A stretch of DNA of 64,000 nt from Apophysomyces variabilis (GCA_002749535.1 MZZL01000059.1:17347-81346); one strand, 5' to 3'. Shown: positions 23,571 through 36,577, counted from the first letter of the stretch. Notes: generated from the sequence alone by a model not told the origin. Program-made: numbers and translations.

Positions 23571-26002
23571 TTAGTCGGAATCACGCAATCCCAGGGTTTG
23601 ACTTGCGGCTTTAACAGCTTCATCTGCTGCATAATGGAAAAAGGGATAGCGATCTTTTGGAAGCGGGATGGATCGGCCGGCAGTGCTGACGCTATCTGTA
23701 TCGCTATGTTCTTGATCTAATTTGTTGGTTGCAGATTCTATATCATCCTCCTTTCGATGACCTTGACGCTGCTGAGGACCATCTTTCGATGCAGGGACGA
23801 CCGGCAAGATCTCTTGAGGTGCTTGAATACGGTTTTCTTTGTCCACATCCAGACCATCGCGTGGTTGTGTGCCGAAGCCAGCGACCACCAGCGTGCGTCT
23901 TATTGCTGGGTTGACAATGTTGATAAAATGGAACTCGACATGACGGCCACTGTAACGATTCAGCGTACTTTGTGCGTCTACAATTGCCTGTAAACCGCTG
24001 GAATCTAAACGATTCACGCTAGCGAAATCAATAATAAGGGCATGTAACCGTGGCAATTGTTCACGTGCTGCATCGCTTGCAGGGGAGGAGTCATCGTTCC
24101 ATGGTCTATCAGCTTTGGAAACATTTTGCGCAAAGCGCCGGGAACGTTCCTTGCAGTAAGTGATAATCTTGTCCGCAATAAAGCTGGAATTGGGATATGT
24201 GACAGACTCGTCGATACGACACATCAAAATGCCTGCAGGTAGATCTTCCACAAGTCGACCTAACGAGGGGTGATTGTGAGCAACATACAAGTATCGGTGT
24301 TCCAGTTCCTTGTCGTCGCCTGCAAGAGGAATACGTCCAAGACCCCAGAATCGGGGACGAGCAATTCTGAACAGCAAAATAACAATCGAAAGGCCTACAG
24401 AGACGTAGATACCGTATTCCACACTGGTAAAGAAGGTGATAATCACGGCGGCCACAAAGATAAACAGTTCCCAAAGGCTGACACGGGCCAATCGCTTAAC
24501 GTATTCCGGTCCAGAAACGAGATCAGCAACAGCGTGGATGACAACGGCTGCCAAAATAGCATCTGGAATGTAGTAGAAGGCTGGGGTAAGAGCATAGAGA
24601 GCAAGGACGACCACGGCGGCAGAAAATACACCTGCGATAGGCGTCTTCACACCAGAGCGAGCCTTAATAGCAGTACGAGAGAATGAACCGGTGGAAGGGT
24701 ATGCACTGAAATGTTTCAAATGATCAGCATGTCGTTAAAGCCGCGTTTAAGAGATGTGAAAACACTTACCCAAAGAAAGCAGCCCAAATGTTGGTAAAAC
24801 CAATAGCAATAATTTCCTGATCAGGATTGATGGTATAATCGTTAATACGACCAAAGGACTTTGCGATGGCCACGTGCTCCAAAATCAAGATAATGACTGC
24901 AGAAGGCAACGAGCTTGCAATAGCGGAAAGAACAGTAGGGTTGATAACGGGGACATGCATGGCTTGGAAGCCTGGAGGAACAGTCTTCACGATGCTAATG
25001 GGGCTGCTGGATCGGCCAATGTTGATCAGGAAAGAGATCAAGGTACCAACGATGACGAGAATGCCGTTGCGCATGATACTGAAGAAGAACAGGTGTGTTG
25101 CGTATTTTGGGTATCGTTTGCTAAAGTGCTGGCAGGCATAACGTACACCATAGAGCCACAAAAGACCGATCAGTCCAAACGCCACGTCCACTTTAGTATT
25201 TGGTAGGTATTTGAAGAAGTGGCCAAAGACTAAGTAGGTCGAGTCGTTGGAGTTGATACCCTTGATTCCGAAAAGTTTAGGCCACTGTCCGATGGTGATG
25301 GTGATAGCTGATCCTGACATAAATCCAGCAATGGCAGGTCCAGGGATGAAGTCGACAAGGATACCAAGTCGGATGAGACCGATGAACATGGCAATAATGC
25401 CGGTGAATAAGGACATAGCCACTGCGATTTCGGGTCCGGTAATATTAGGGTTTTCCGTAGTTACACGAGTAACAGTTTGACCAAGAAGAAGAGACATTAC
25501 AGCTGAATTAAATTGAGTTCAGTATGACAAATCAAAGTTCTAGTTGATGTTATCTTACCGGTAGGGCCAATACTGATATCTTTTGAGGTTGCAAACAAAC
25601 AGTAGACGCAGAGACCAACAAAAGCAGTGCTAGTTTTATTGGTTGGCACACCCAAAAAAAATTAAGAAAGCAATTACTTACTAAAGGCCATATTCAGGAG
25701 GAAGTTGCGCAATTTTTGCGTAGCCCATACTCTGAGGAACAATGACAACGCCAACAGTAGCACCGGCAATAAGATCACGGACTAACCACTGATATTATAT
25801 TGAGTTATCCAGGCTGAAAATATACATATGGTTGCGTTTATCATGAACATACTTGAAGATTGTATCGATGAATCCATGTGGCGATAGGTAGTAAGCCAAC
25901 AATATATTCTTGGGTATACTTTGGAAGATCGTGGATAAAATCTTGCGTCTTTTTCCGATACGATTCGTTCTCGTAATCGATAATCAACTCCTCGGTCTTC
26001 AT
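23571..26002 (-). CDS. SulP-family sulfate permease with STAS domain
   Basis: Five exons (25853-26002, 25682-25788, 25559-25629, 24770-25502, 23571-24705) give 731 residues. The signature DLIAGATVGVVIVPQSMGYA follows a short cytosolic N-terminus. Many membrane helices follow, with FIPGPAIAGFMSGSAITI and AYPSTGSFSRTAIKARSG, both typical of SulP transporters. The C-terminal STAS domain reads LHALIIDFASVNRLDSSGLQ. The protein is expected to import sulfate at the plasma membrane, as yeast Sul1/Sul2 and Neurospora CYS-14 do. The promoter has a cluster of CYS3-like sites, listed separately, which suggests control by sulfur supply. The frame is intact. Confidence 0.93.
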
Positions 26003-26087
26003 TGCAAGGTGTGATAAAGAAGTAGAGATGGGTTTGTGTTTTTTTGCTTTTAAATAAAATCTGTCACGGATGTGTTTCGTGCAACCA

Positions 26088-26393
26088 ATTGCGCCATCGC
26101 TCTGTCTGATTACGATCTTTTGTCATTTCATTTAAACACCGAAATCAGCAGCCTTGCTTGCACCATCGTTCGCTTCGTATTCTTACTGGTTGTAAAATAC
26201 CATCCCAGTTAAATTGCGCCATCCATAATTGCACCATCCGCCTCGTAAAATGGGTATAGATCAGATATAACGAGCGGTATCATAGCAACTTAAAACCTTC
26301 TTTTTGGTTGCTGATCCTTTTTGTTTCCTTTCGTGGTCTGTTCACCTCACCCTCGATTCCTATTGAACCCAAGGTTGCACAGCATTGCGCCAT
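26088..26393. promoter_or_regulatory. Cluster of five CYS3/MetR-like sites in the sulfate permease promoter
   Basis: Near-identical decamers occur at 26088-26097 (ATTGCGCCAT), 26157-26166 (CTTGCACCAT), 26213-26222 (ATTGCGCCAT), 26228-26237 (ATTGCACCAT) and 26384-26393 (ATTGCGCCAT). All lie 86-391 bp upstream of the permease ATG. The Neurospora CYS3 bZIP consensus, ATGRYRYCAT, fits with one mismatch at position 3. The sites are seen directly; the bound factor is inferred. Confidence 0.55.
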
Positions 26394-27280
26394 CGAAGTT
26401 TTTCTACGCATCTTAACTTTGTTTTATTCTTCGGTCAAAGAACTTTCGATCAGACTATTGCTTGGCCAGATATAAGCGTCTTTGCATCCGGTTTTACATC
26501 TCAGCCAATGATGTTATCGATGATGCCATAAAGAATGCTTGTCCCAATTGTACGTTTGGGACACTGTAACACAGCAATTCCCAGAAAAAGGCCGTTACAC
26601 CAACGTCTCCCCCTTTCATTGATGAACATAGCTTACCACCAAATAAGGATAAAAACTCTTCAAGCCTTTTACAAGTCGGATCTACTTTTCGAAAGAAGTT
26701 ATGCTGAAACTGAGAAACTCAGATGATGGCGTGCGATCATACAGCCTGCAACGTTCAAGTTCGGATAATGAACACATCGTTGGGAAATATATATGCTACT
26801 TTTGTTATACACACCAGCTCCAAACGCTTAACGTAAAGCCATGATTGAACATTTTTTATCGAGCCAAGCCAAAGTTGTGCAACCCTTGAAAAACAATTCG
26901 CATGCCACAGTTCTGCAAATCATATTACTCGAGTTGTGAACAGATCAGACTAGACATGCGCAAATAGCCAGTATACAGAAGAAATGATTGATTGGATCGT
27001 TCAGGTTTAACAGAGGTAATTTTGCTGCCTCTTTGAGTGCTAGCTAGATTCTACAGCAGTTTGTTTGACGCTGATGAAGAGTTATTTCTGTATGCAGTTT
27101 TTATCCAATGAATATCAGGGTAGATTTATGTTATTACGCACGGCATCAAGTCGAAAGAGCAAGTAGGTTTAAAGGTGTATGATGGGTGCAGACCGGGATA
27201 TGAATAACTCATTGTCATATAAACTGATGGCACGAGCATTTCGTGCAAGTCCGACACGGCAGGTAGTGTTATGCTGCAAC
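26394..27280. other. Intergenic, no gene supported
   Basis: AT-rich DNA upstream of the permease promoter. Only short frames are present and none has recognisable motifs. Confidence 0.45.
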
Positions 27281-27285
27281 ACTAC

Positions 27286-27764
27286 TCAGGCTATGTAACA
27301 ACAAAGGAATTCAGAGCTAAAACCACATATCATCTGTTTATTACCGTTTTGGTGAAAAGAATATTGGGGCAAATCATAAAATGATGGATCTGGAAGAGTC
27401 TTGACCTTAGTGTTGACCCTGGCTCGTCCTACTCTTTTAGCCCTTCGTGCCTCTGCCTTTATACAACTGACAAGGTTCAATAAGTGCTTCTATTCCAACG
27501 TGCCAAATTCAAACAGGACGCTTTGTTAATGGTAATGCCTACAAACGAGCCAGCTACTCCTTTCTTTAGCTTGAAGTTAAATAGGACTTGGATTGTGTTA
27601 CCATGCTTGATAAAATCGTCCTGTTCTTCCTCATAGCAAGGTAGAAACATATCTTCGTCGATTATCTTCACGGTAGCTACAATGTCCTTGTATGGTCGAA
27701 CTGAGAAGGCGTATCCCGATAAACCTAATATCCCAAGATTGTTATTTTTAATTAATTTAGCCAA
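27286..27764 (-). CDS. Unidentified coding-like ORF pair
   Basis: Two adjoining minus-strand frames look like protein but were not recognised. The upstream one (27477-27764, TTG start as written) contains GYAFSVRPYKDIVATVKII and an acidic CYEEEQDDF. The second (27286-27480) is basic: RRAKRVGRARVNTKVKTLP. An acceptor-like ATATTAG precedes GYAFS, so this may be an exon of a gene or a relic. No function is proposed. Confidence 0.25.
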
Positions 27765-27879
27765 GATTATATCCAGGCCAACAATAAAACAACGAGGGTC
27801 AGAGGATGGAAAACGCGTCAGTACTCCAGATAGAATGCTTTTGTTCGTACGAATGTTTTTGTTTGGGAATTGCTACGGC

Positions 27880-28240
27880 ATTCCCTTCGCGCACTCCCAC
27901 TTTCGCACACTCTCACTCTCACTCTCCGGCATTCTCGCTTTCGGGCACTCTTTTTTCAAACACTCCCACTCTTCAGGTAAATTTTTTTGCTTGTTAGCAT
28001 ACGTTGGTTTTCAGATACTGTCATATATAGTGCTATTGGTACTATCTTTTTTTTTTGCATACCGCTGGTTAGTGGGACACTCTTCTTTCTGGCACTCCCA
28101 GCTTTTTGAGTACTGCTAGCGTTTGGGCACTCCCCGGTTGCCGGACATTCGTATGTTTTTCGGCACTCACTGAGTTGACTGGTTGCGGAGCCAAAATTAT
28201 TGAGGGAAAGAGTGCCGGACGGGAGTGCCCGTAGTAATCC
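27880..28240. repeat. Degenerate GGCACTC(CC) minisatellite with inverted copies
   Basis: The unit GGCACTC or close variants (GCACTCCC, GACACTC, AACACTCCC) occurs roughly ten times between 27887 and 28170, separated by T-rich spacers such as CTTTCGG. At 28205-28230 the complement appears twice (GAGTGCCGGAC, GGGAGTGCCC), so the tract could fold back on itself. No coding sense is evident. Confidence 0.6.
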
Positions 28241-28347
28241 TCTAAAAAAAGATTGTGTCCAAAGACTGAGGCATGTTTAGAAACGAGAAGATACTTGAGA
28301 GAGTATTTTCTCCATATGTTAATAGCAGAATAGCTTAAATGACGCAA

Positions 28348-29122
28348 GTTTAAATGCTGTTATGGTTGTGTAGAACGATATTCTAGTGTTGATAAGTTCA
28401 GTACTATACAAATTTTGCAGGATAATGGATACGTCTTGTTAATCTGTAATTTAATTGCTTTCTGACATGTTAAACTTACCCGATGCAAAACAAGATTATT
28501 CTCTACTTGCACCGAGTGAAGAAAAATTCCCAGACAAATGATGACATACTAATGCTGTTGCAGCAGCCCAATCGTATAATGGCGTACTAATGGTTAGCAA
28601 GGTGTACTTTAAGACTGTAGAAGAAGTGAGGTGGATGTATCACTCCACCACATAGCATTTATATCAAATGCCGATTTGCCCATTATGTTTATTAAAGAAT
28701 GGATTCAAAACCTACTCCTTTTCCTATGAACCCACAAGCACACGAATAGGACTTAGCAATAATAGGCAAACAATCACCAGAGACTCCTGTGCTATAATAT
28801 GTTGTTTGGAGATGCTATTGAAATATCATGTTTCTAGCTTATGTTAAAAAACTGCTGTCTCTCCTAATTCTGGAGTTAATCAGGAGGAAAATCAGATCAA
28901 ACCTGTTTAGAAACGTTTCGAACTTCTTGAAACATATATTATATTGAAGTGTGCAATAGATTGCTACTCTAATGATGCTGCAGTCTGAGTGAGCTATAGG
29001 AGGATCGAAGGAGACAACTGAAATGGTGCCGATTTGCCGGTGCGTCATTTCTTTCTAATTGTTCCCACCGACCCTTAAACTCGGTTTCCAAACCCCGCTT
29101 GCAGTTGTTGTACGTTTCGACA
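28348..29122. other. Intergenic upstream of the bZIP gene
   Basis: AT-rich, without recognisable genes. Its 3' part should hold the bZIP promoter. Confidence 0.45.
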
Positions 29123-30336
29123 ATGAACAATTCTGATTCTCTTGACTGGTTATTACAAAATGAACTTAATCAATGCGATCAATCCGCAGCTATCTCCATA
29201 AATGGTGCCTTACCACCGCTCAGCGATGACCTAATACAACTTCTGCTTGGAGACAACAATACTCCTTGTCCTGTGTCGAACATTGACCCTGTCAACTCTA
29301 CATCACCACCATCGCTGAGTCCTACGACAGAAATGCCTTTTGCTGCTCCTAGTCATTCTAATGAACAATCAATATCAGAAGCAGAATTGAAACTCATGAC
29401 ATCCAAAGAACGTAGACAGTTGCGAAATAAAATCTCGGCAAGAAACTTTAGAAACAGACGAAAAGGTAACGAAACATGTGCGGTTTGAACCAAGTTCATC
29501 AACTGTTTATAGAGTACATGTCCGCACTTGAAACACAGGTTGAGAAGTACAAGACCGAAAACAGCCAGCTGAAGCTAGAAATCAAATGGATACGCTCCAC
29601 AATGGAAAGAATGCAGAAAGAAAATGATCAGCTTAGATTGGATCTCATACTTGCTCGAGGAGGACTCCAGTCTGGTCATAATATCCCTTCAACTTATTCT
29701 TGCCCTTCTTCCTCCGATTGCTCTAACATTGCCTCGTCACCAGAAACGGTTATCACCACACGTAACACTTACTTAGCTCATGCCACTGTACCCGACTGGG
29801 ACGTCTACCGAATCATAAAGGATACAAGTGCTTTGCCTGCAAATGACTTGCTCTCTCGGTATCCTCTACTCGCACCTGCTCTAATGTCCATTGTACTAGA
29901 ACAAACGATAGCCATGGCGGCTGACGAATTTCTGGCAAATGCAAAGCTAAACACATCCATGCGGTCTCTGGAGGGATATATGCTTGGCCAGATCATGTCT
30001 GGACCTAAATTGGGCGTTAACAAGCGATTTGTTTGTTCAGAAAAAGATATTCGCGCATTATGGATGCCACCGTTGCAGAAAGAATCAGCAGCGGTATCCA
30101 TATCAACCTTGTCATCACAATCATCACCAGCATCACAGCAACAGAAATTGATAACAATATTTACGGAGCCTGAAGTTGGGTGGATTCGCGCTCATTGTCC
30201 CTTCTATTTGCTTCAGCGTCAGTTCTGTCGTTTTATCATCTCTTATGTCATCGTCCGTTACCCACAGTTAGAAATCCCGGCCACAACATACCTTCCCATC
30301 TGCGAACAGTTTAGACGTAGGATTATAGTAGCTTAA
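29123..30336 (+). CDS. bZIP transcription factor
   Basis: Two exons joined across a 47-nt intron (29467-29513). The first ATG of the frame is at 29123. An acidic N-terminus (LPPLSDDLIQLLLGD) leads to the basic region SKERRQLRNKISARNFRNRR. The Asn and Arg of the N-x7-R pair are both present. The zipper follows: EYMSALETQVEKYKTENSQL and on through MERMQKENDQLRLDL, with Leu/Met roughly every seven residues. The intron falls exactly between basic region and zipper (RRK/EYM). The C-terminal part (about 200 residues) has no motif I recognise. The target genes are unknown; the nearby sulfate permease promoter has bZIP-type sites, but no link is shown. Confidence 0.88.
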
Positions 30337-30790
30337 ATGACAGAAAACCAGGTTAACACTTACGAACATCTTCAATAAAGCATTTCAGTTAACTCCAAGC
30401 TACCTGTAATCTGAGACAGTATGGCTTCTCAATGATTCAAGTAATTAGCATATGCTGAGATCTTAGGAAAACGAACTATTTTACAACATTGTTAGGGTAT
30501 TGGACTCTGAGCGTAAATAAAAAAAGTTTGACAAACATCTACTTTATTTTTGGCCACTTTCTATTCGATTTCTTGTGATGAAATCTTGTTGTGGCTGTAG
30601 GATACCACGCTCTTACATTACTGGTAGATTCATTCTAGCCATCAGCGAAAGAAGTGTATAATCAAGCTATGAAAAGCCGCAGGGATGTGCAGGATCAAAT
30701 TTGTTCCGGCACGAGCTATTGTGTGACCGTAGCAACCATAAGAAAAATGAGAGCCATAGCCGACACATTTTCGCTTGCTTTATCGTGTTA
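30337..30790. other. Intergenic between bZIP and WASP genes
   Basis: Tandem spacer of about 450 bp. An ATAAATAAAAAAAG stretch near 30515 could serve 3' end formation. No gene was seen. Confidence 0.4.
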
Positions 30791-33099
30791 ATGCCGTCTG
30801 TCGCTCTTTCTACAGCAGAAGACAAAAACAAAGTACGAAGAGCACTGCCTACAGCGGTAAGCATAGTGACATGTTGCCATTGGCGGTGTCTCATTGCGTC
30901 GGTTAGAAAATCTATGCTGCTGCCGTTGCACGACTATACGTTGCATACCCGAATCCTAACAGATGGGCGTATGCTAATATATGGGGAGCCGTAGCCTTCC
31001 TAAAGGATAAGAAGAAACATTCACTTTATATAAGAATTGTGGATTTAATAGTGAGTTTGCGAAAGAACAATTGGCATTTAATCTAATCCGAGTAGCATCA
31101 TAAAGGGGTCGTTTGGGAGCAGGAATTGTACGATGGGTTCGAATTTACTATGCAAACGCCATTCTTTTACACGTTTGCGACTGATGTAAGCAAGACATAC
31201 ATCGCATGGCCAAGCAGCCTGACGCAAATGTTTGCAGGAATATATGGCGGGATTGTCTTTTTCAGATACCACAGATGCGTCGGTATTTTATACAAAGATC
31301 ACGACAAGAGAAATTCTTCAATCCAAGAGTAAAAAAGGTACTATAATCACACATGTAGAAAATAGCTATTCACACCTAGATAGAATCGAGCAAGAAAACC
31401 AAAGGGAAGCTAGATAAGTCGCAGATAGGCTTACCTTCCGAATTTAGGTATGGGAATTGAAGTGGAAGTCATATAGGTCATAACGAAAATATGCAGGCAT
31501 CTGAGTCATATCGGGTATACTCCTGAAAAAGGGTTTAGTGTCCAGAATAGCGATCCTGAATGGAACGGGCTTTTTGATCAATTGAAATCTCTCGGTATAT
31601 CAGCGGATGAAATACAACAGAATGAGGACTTCATTCGAGATTTCGTCAATCGACGTGGTGGGCCACAGGTGCCTCCAGCAAGACCAGCAGCATCGGCAGC
31701 ACCAGCAGCGACAAAAGCTCGGCCACCACCACCGCCACCACCTTCGAGGCGAGCAGCTCCACCACCTCCTGTAGGAGGTACGTGCCATTTTTGCATGGAT
31801 AATCCTTGCCAGCTACTCACACTAGTTTCATAAGGTCGTCGGCCACCACCTCCACCGCCTCCAGTACGTCGTTCAGCACCACCGCCTCCGCCTCCTCCAG
31901 CGCGTCCAATATCTCATATATCACCAAGACAACCAGTAGTTCCACCAATTCCAGCATCTCCTGGCAGAATGGTTGCTCAGCCTTCGATAGAAACCACAAG
32001 ACCAACTCCAACGGCTTCAGTAACTCCACCGCCTCCACCACCTGTAGTAAAACCTAGTAACCAGTTGCCATCCACACCGCCTTCTCGTCCTATCCCTTCC
32101 ATTGATGATGCGGCGCTGGCATTGCCACCTTCTGGTGTGACGAACAAGCCATTGAAGTTGAATAATCCCTATAGAATGTCGCTTACCCCACCGATCCCAT
32201 CATCACCACTGCCGCCGCCGCCGCCGCCGTCAGCACCGTCCCAGCCAGTGAGTGAAGCACCATTGTCATTTGACGGTATATATGCTACTGAAGATGTGAA
32301 AGAGGGTTCGCCAATACTGGAAATATTTACTGCTTCTCCTATCGCTGAACGACCATCTCCTCCTCCGGTACCACCAATGCCACCCATGAATCGACCTGCA
32401 GCTCCACCACCTCCACCATTACCTAGCAGAGATAGAAGAGGACCGCCTCCGCCACCACCTGCAGCACCTAGACCAGTTTCTGCAAGAGAATTACCTCCCG
32501 TTCGACAGGAACCCATCTCACGGTCTTCTACCTCGAGCGATATCTTTTATGATGTGGAGGAAACACCAGAGTCACTCGAACAATCAGAAACCGCACATGG
32601 CATGGAAACGACTCCCCCGCCACCTCCTCCTCCGCCACCACCACCTCCAGCACCCGTCGGCGGGTCAGGTGCACCCCCGCCACCGCCGCCACCACCACCA
32701 CCAATCGGCGGATCAACTATTCCAACACCACCAGCGCCTCCTCCTCCTCCTCCTGCTGCTGCTGCTGCTGCTGGTGTATCATCACCTACTGCAGGAGCCA
32801 TCTCGACCCCATCGGCAGCGTTACCTCCTGTCAATAATGAAAGGGGCGCCTTGCTTGAAGCTATTCGAAGTGCTGGAGGTATCGGTTCACTAAAGAGCAC
32901 GCCAAAGGAAGCTAGACGGGATAGAAGCAGCCCATTACAAGCCGGTGCAGTAGGTGCTGCTGCTGGTGCTGCTGCTGGTGCTAGTGGTGGTAATGACTTG
33001 ACAATGAGCTTACTTGCTGCTCTTCAAGACCGCAAAAACGCTATTCATTCGGATGATGACAGTGAGAGTGATAACGAAGAATGGGATGACGACTTTTAG
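30791..33099 (+). CDS. WASP homologue, Arp2/3 activator (Las17/Wsp1-like)
   Basis: About seven exons. The WH1 domain begins ALSTAEDKNKVRRALPTA-like text at 30800 and continues with KIYAAAVARLYVAYPNPN, HHKGVVWEQELYDGFEF and YMAGLSFSDTTDASVFY. A basic stretch leads to a CRIB-like GBD, IGLPSEFRHLSHIGYTP, then FDQLKSLGISADEIQQNEDF. A very long poly-Pro region (about 31700-32760) can bind profilin and SH3 domains. The end has WH2 text (RGALLEAIRSAGGIGSLKS) and an acidic tail closing EEWDDDF, the Arp2/3-binding Trp context. The protein nucleates branched actin at endocytic sites. Unlike yeast Las17 it keeps a GBD, so Cdc42/Rac control is plausible. Confidence 0.92.
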
Positions 33100-33407
33100 A
33101 AGGCACTTTCGCCTTATTTTTTCCTTAACTTCAGCTTTGGGCGAAAGTTCGGTTGTTGCACAACTCTGTCAATCCTCATAATAACAATGATAATAATAAA
33201 AAGTGTTTTCCCTCTTGTTTATACTGCAAGATAATCTAAAGCTACTATCAATCTACCACAGCGTTTGACTAATTGAAGTGATTGGTAATGCTCTGACAAG
33301 CAAAGCAATGGATAAGTCGCTTACTATTTCAACCGGTTTATTTCAGATATTATAGATGTAGAGCCTTAATTCAACCTCGGAGTACCTCCAAGATTTCACC
33401 TAGAACG
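33100..33407. other. Convergent 3' intergenic spacer
   Basis: Lies between the 3' ends of the WASP gene (plus) and the Doa1 gene (minus). It contains an AATAATAAAAAG stretch near 33190 that may serve polyadenylation. No gene was seen. Confidence 0.5.
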
Positions 33408-36400
33408 TTAATTTAATATCACTAGCATGAACGAAGCAGAACATGGCTATAAAAGCAATATAACTTACCGACAACTCTATTTATACGCTCTTCCCCTGGA
33501 TGTTGGCTCCCTATGTGTTGAAGTTGGGCTTCCGTGCCCATGATTTTATAGACTTCGCGACAAGGGACGGATTGCTTGACCTGAGATAGCAGTTAGTCTA
33601 CATCAACGTCCGGGACATAACCGTCCTTACCAATGTTCCAAGGGCAGCTAAAAGACGATAGACACTTTCATCATCCGTTTCTGTCTTGATTAGTTCTGAA
33701 AGGTTACTAGTCAATCCAATCTGGCATTCTTCATCGTAGTCAGTTTGCGTGGTCAACTGAACAGAGAAACTACAAGACCGTTGTGTTTTAAGATCACTTC
33801 TCTTTTCATACCGCAACTTACTTGACTGCCAGAGTGGTAACAGCCAATCGCCCCGGCTTACTTTTGACTTTGCAGGCAACCTCCGTTTGCAAAGTTTGCA
33901 TAATCGCTTGCCGCTTCTCCCAAAGTAGCTCTCGCCCGGCTGAATGGTTAAACAAATTAGACAGGCCTCTGTATGCCAACATGGCATTCGTTTCCGAAAT
34001 CTTGTCCGTGATTTTTTCGGCCTCGTTAAGCTGGCCGGCCGCGATGAACAGGTCCACAATACCAGCATGAGGAACGCCGGAAGCGAGGGTTTCAGGTGAA
34101 TAAAGAGCCAGCAATCGAAGAAGATCTAATCCGGGAAAGCGCTTTTCGGAAGGCCAATCTTGACAAACCTTGACAATAGCAAGCAGTCCATTATCCGATA
34201 ACTTTTTCCCCTGAGGGTCATTCAGATAATCAACAGCTCTAGATAACGCTGCCAATTCTGCTTCTGATAGACCTGCGGAACCCAGTTCAGTGTTGAAAGC
34301 TCGCAACTTGGCTTCAACAGCCGCTAAATTGGTTTGCTTCAACGAGAGGTAGGTTGTCTACATATGTGAAAGATTAATTATCTCTCTTTTCCCTTCTTTT
34401 CTTTTCTATTGCGAAGTTAAGTCTTACAATGGGCAGAATATTCTGTTTTGCCATCGCAGATGCATCGGCCAATGTCTTGTGCCTGCTGCTGTAAGATGAG
34501 GAACCTGGATACGGTAGAATTAAGCTTAGACTCTTGCTCTGGCTGCTCCATACCTGTAAACGGGTCGCCATAGCTAAAGTTAGAGGTACTAGTCGGGGGG
34601 ACATTATGACCAGGTGTGTATCTGCTACTTCCTAGAAGTAAACTTGTATAAGTAGGATTCCCGGACATAACGCTCGAAACTTTACCAGTGAAAGGATCTT
34701 GGTACTGCTCGGAAGGTTGACCCAATTGCACGCCTTCGGTATTTTTCGTAATGAAATCTGCAATTTGATCAAGGTACATCGGAGACAGATCATGTTTAGT
34801 GATAAACTTTTGGGCAGCATCAAATGGATTCTCTATTTATAAATGGTAAGAACTCAGTAATCCTAATTGTTATTAAACTTACGGCTGATATTATATGGTA
34901 ATTTGAGCATGCCGTTTGGGCCTGCACCGATATCGATGTCGAATACATAGTCATACTCTTTTCCTTCGTATATCTGTCTTTTTCCTGAGCCGACTCCGCC
35001 GACAACCTCTCCAATTTTCTGCCAGCTTTGGTTCGCTGTACTCCATTGGTGGGCTTCAACAGAGCCATTCACGTTTACCATGATAACCTGCCCTTCTTTG
35101 TTTCCTGGCCGACTTAGTGCCTCCGGACCAGGAAGCTTTTCCCTATTGACATCACCAATCTGATTACTAATAAAAAAAGATAAGTAACTTTGTTTATAAT
35201 TCCTTTTGTAACTTCAATACGTACGATGGAATTGCTTGACTTGCCAAAAGTTCGTCGAATTGCTGGAAAAAGGATATATAAGTTCGTGAACATCAGTTTT
35301 GTATTCGCAGACTCACTTTTTGCAGTTCTATATCGGCTGCTCTTTCTGGAGATCGAGTGAAAACTCGTACAACCGCGTCACTACCACCAACAACGATGTC
35401 GTCATTCGGTAAAGCGGACACCGTCCATACTGAAATACACGGTTGCTGGATGGTCTGAATACATTGCTCATCTGTTGATACAGTTAATTCGCTGATAACA
35501 CAAGGACAAAGCCTTTATATATAGTTAGATACCTTTCCAAATTCTCACAGTTCTGTCCTCTCCAGAAGACACAAACTCGCCAGTGCTTAACACGGCCACA
35601 GAATATACAAAGGACGAATGGCCGTAGAGCTGTTGTATACAGTCACCATCTAGTGTCCATACGCGTAAAGATCTGAAATAAACAACAATCAGTGACAATT
35701 ATTATCGCTATTAGTGCGTGGTTGCATCGACTTACGCGTCATTTGAACAGGAAAGGAAGCCTATACCTGGAACTAAAGCAAGACCTCGCACAGCATCTGT
35801 GTGGCCGTGCATGACCTTGATCTGCTGACCATTCTTCCACATACGAATTGTCTTATCAGCCGAAGCTACCCATCCATATGTCATCAATTTCCACTCTACT
35901 GTATTGAAGTGATTTACCTGTCAAGATCAAGTCGTCCTCAATTGCTAATACTGCCCATACAGCAGCCGTATGACCTTCAAGAACGTAAGCTTTTTGATAA
36001 TCCTTCCAGACAATTACGTTCCTGTGTTGAAGCCACTAATCAATATACAGACCTGTTGGCAACAATTATTCTTACTTGTCCCAGGAACCAGAAATGATAT
36101 TCCCTCCAGGAGATATAGCAAGGGCACTGACGTTTTCTGAATGCCCAATCAATGTATATAACGGCTCGTGAGGCGTCGATACATCATAGACATGGATAAG
36201 TTTATCCGAACCGCCTGACACGAATAGACCTTTTGATATGCAGTCAGCCCAGGAATGTCCATTTCTGCTGATGCGCTACTTTACCGCTTGGGAACTGTGA
36301 CGACGGAGGTATAGCTGCCAAAGCATTGACGTAATGGCCGTGTCCCAGATAGACATTATGTGGCGAGAAATCACTGGCGTTAATCCGTTCCCAAGAACGT

Positions 36401-36577
36401 ACTGTTTTATCACGAGCAGCGGAAAGGATTATGTCACTTGAAATGCAGGCGGAAGCGCGGACCTGCCACATAGAAAGGTTCAGTTCACATATGTTCAGTT
36501 AATGGCCAAAGTGTTACTCTGCGTACATCTTGGTCATGGGCATGTAAAGAAGTTGACAGTTTGTACATCATTGACAT
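33408..36577 (-). CDS. DOA1: Doa1/Ufd3/PLAA homologue (WD40-PFU-PUL)
   Basis: A many-exon gene. Exon 1 (36527-36577) encodes MSMMYKLSTSLHAHDQD, and the next exon continues VRASACISSDIILSAARDKT, the first WD40 blade. WD40 repeats run to about 35100. The PFU ubiquitin-binding domain follows (YDYVFDIDIGAGPNGMLKLP, then DAAQKFITKHDLSPMYLDQI). The PUL armadillo domain covers about 33830-34340 (LLRLLALYSPETL, NLFNHSAGRELL) and later exons (VYRLLAALGTL, VKQSVPCREVYKIMG). This factor binds Cdc48/p97 and ubiquitin and keeps free ubiquitin levels up. The last short exon (33408-33421) is inferred from splice signals only, so the exact C-terminus is uncertain. Confidence 0.9.

Noticed and set aside
24270..25206. 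Plus-strand frames of 90-138 codons across the sulfate permease
   Set aside because: They lie antisense to a clearly conserved SulP coding sequence and lack any motif.
27880..28240. CRISPR-like array
   Set aside because: Units are only about 7 bp, spacing is irregular and copies occur in both orientations; this is a minisatellite in a eukaryotic genome.
32169..32900. Gly-rich frames opposite the WASP gene
   Set aside because: They are the complement of the Pro-rich coding repeats and have no start context or domain.
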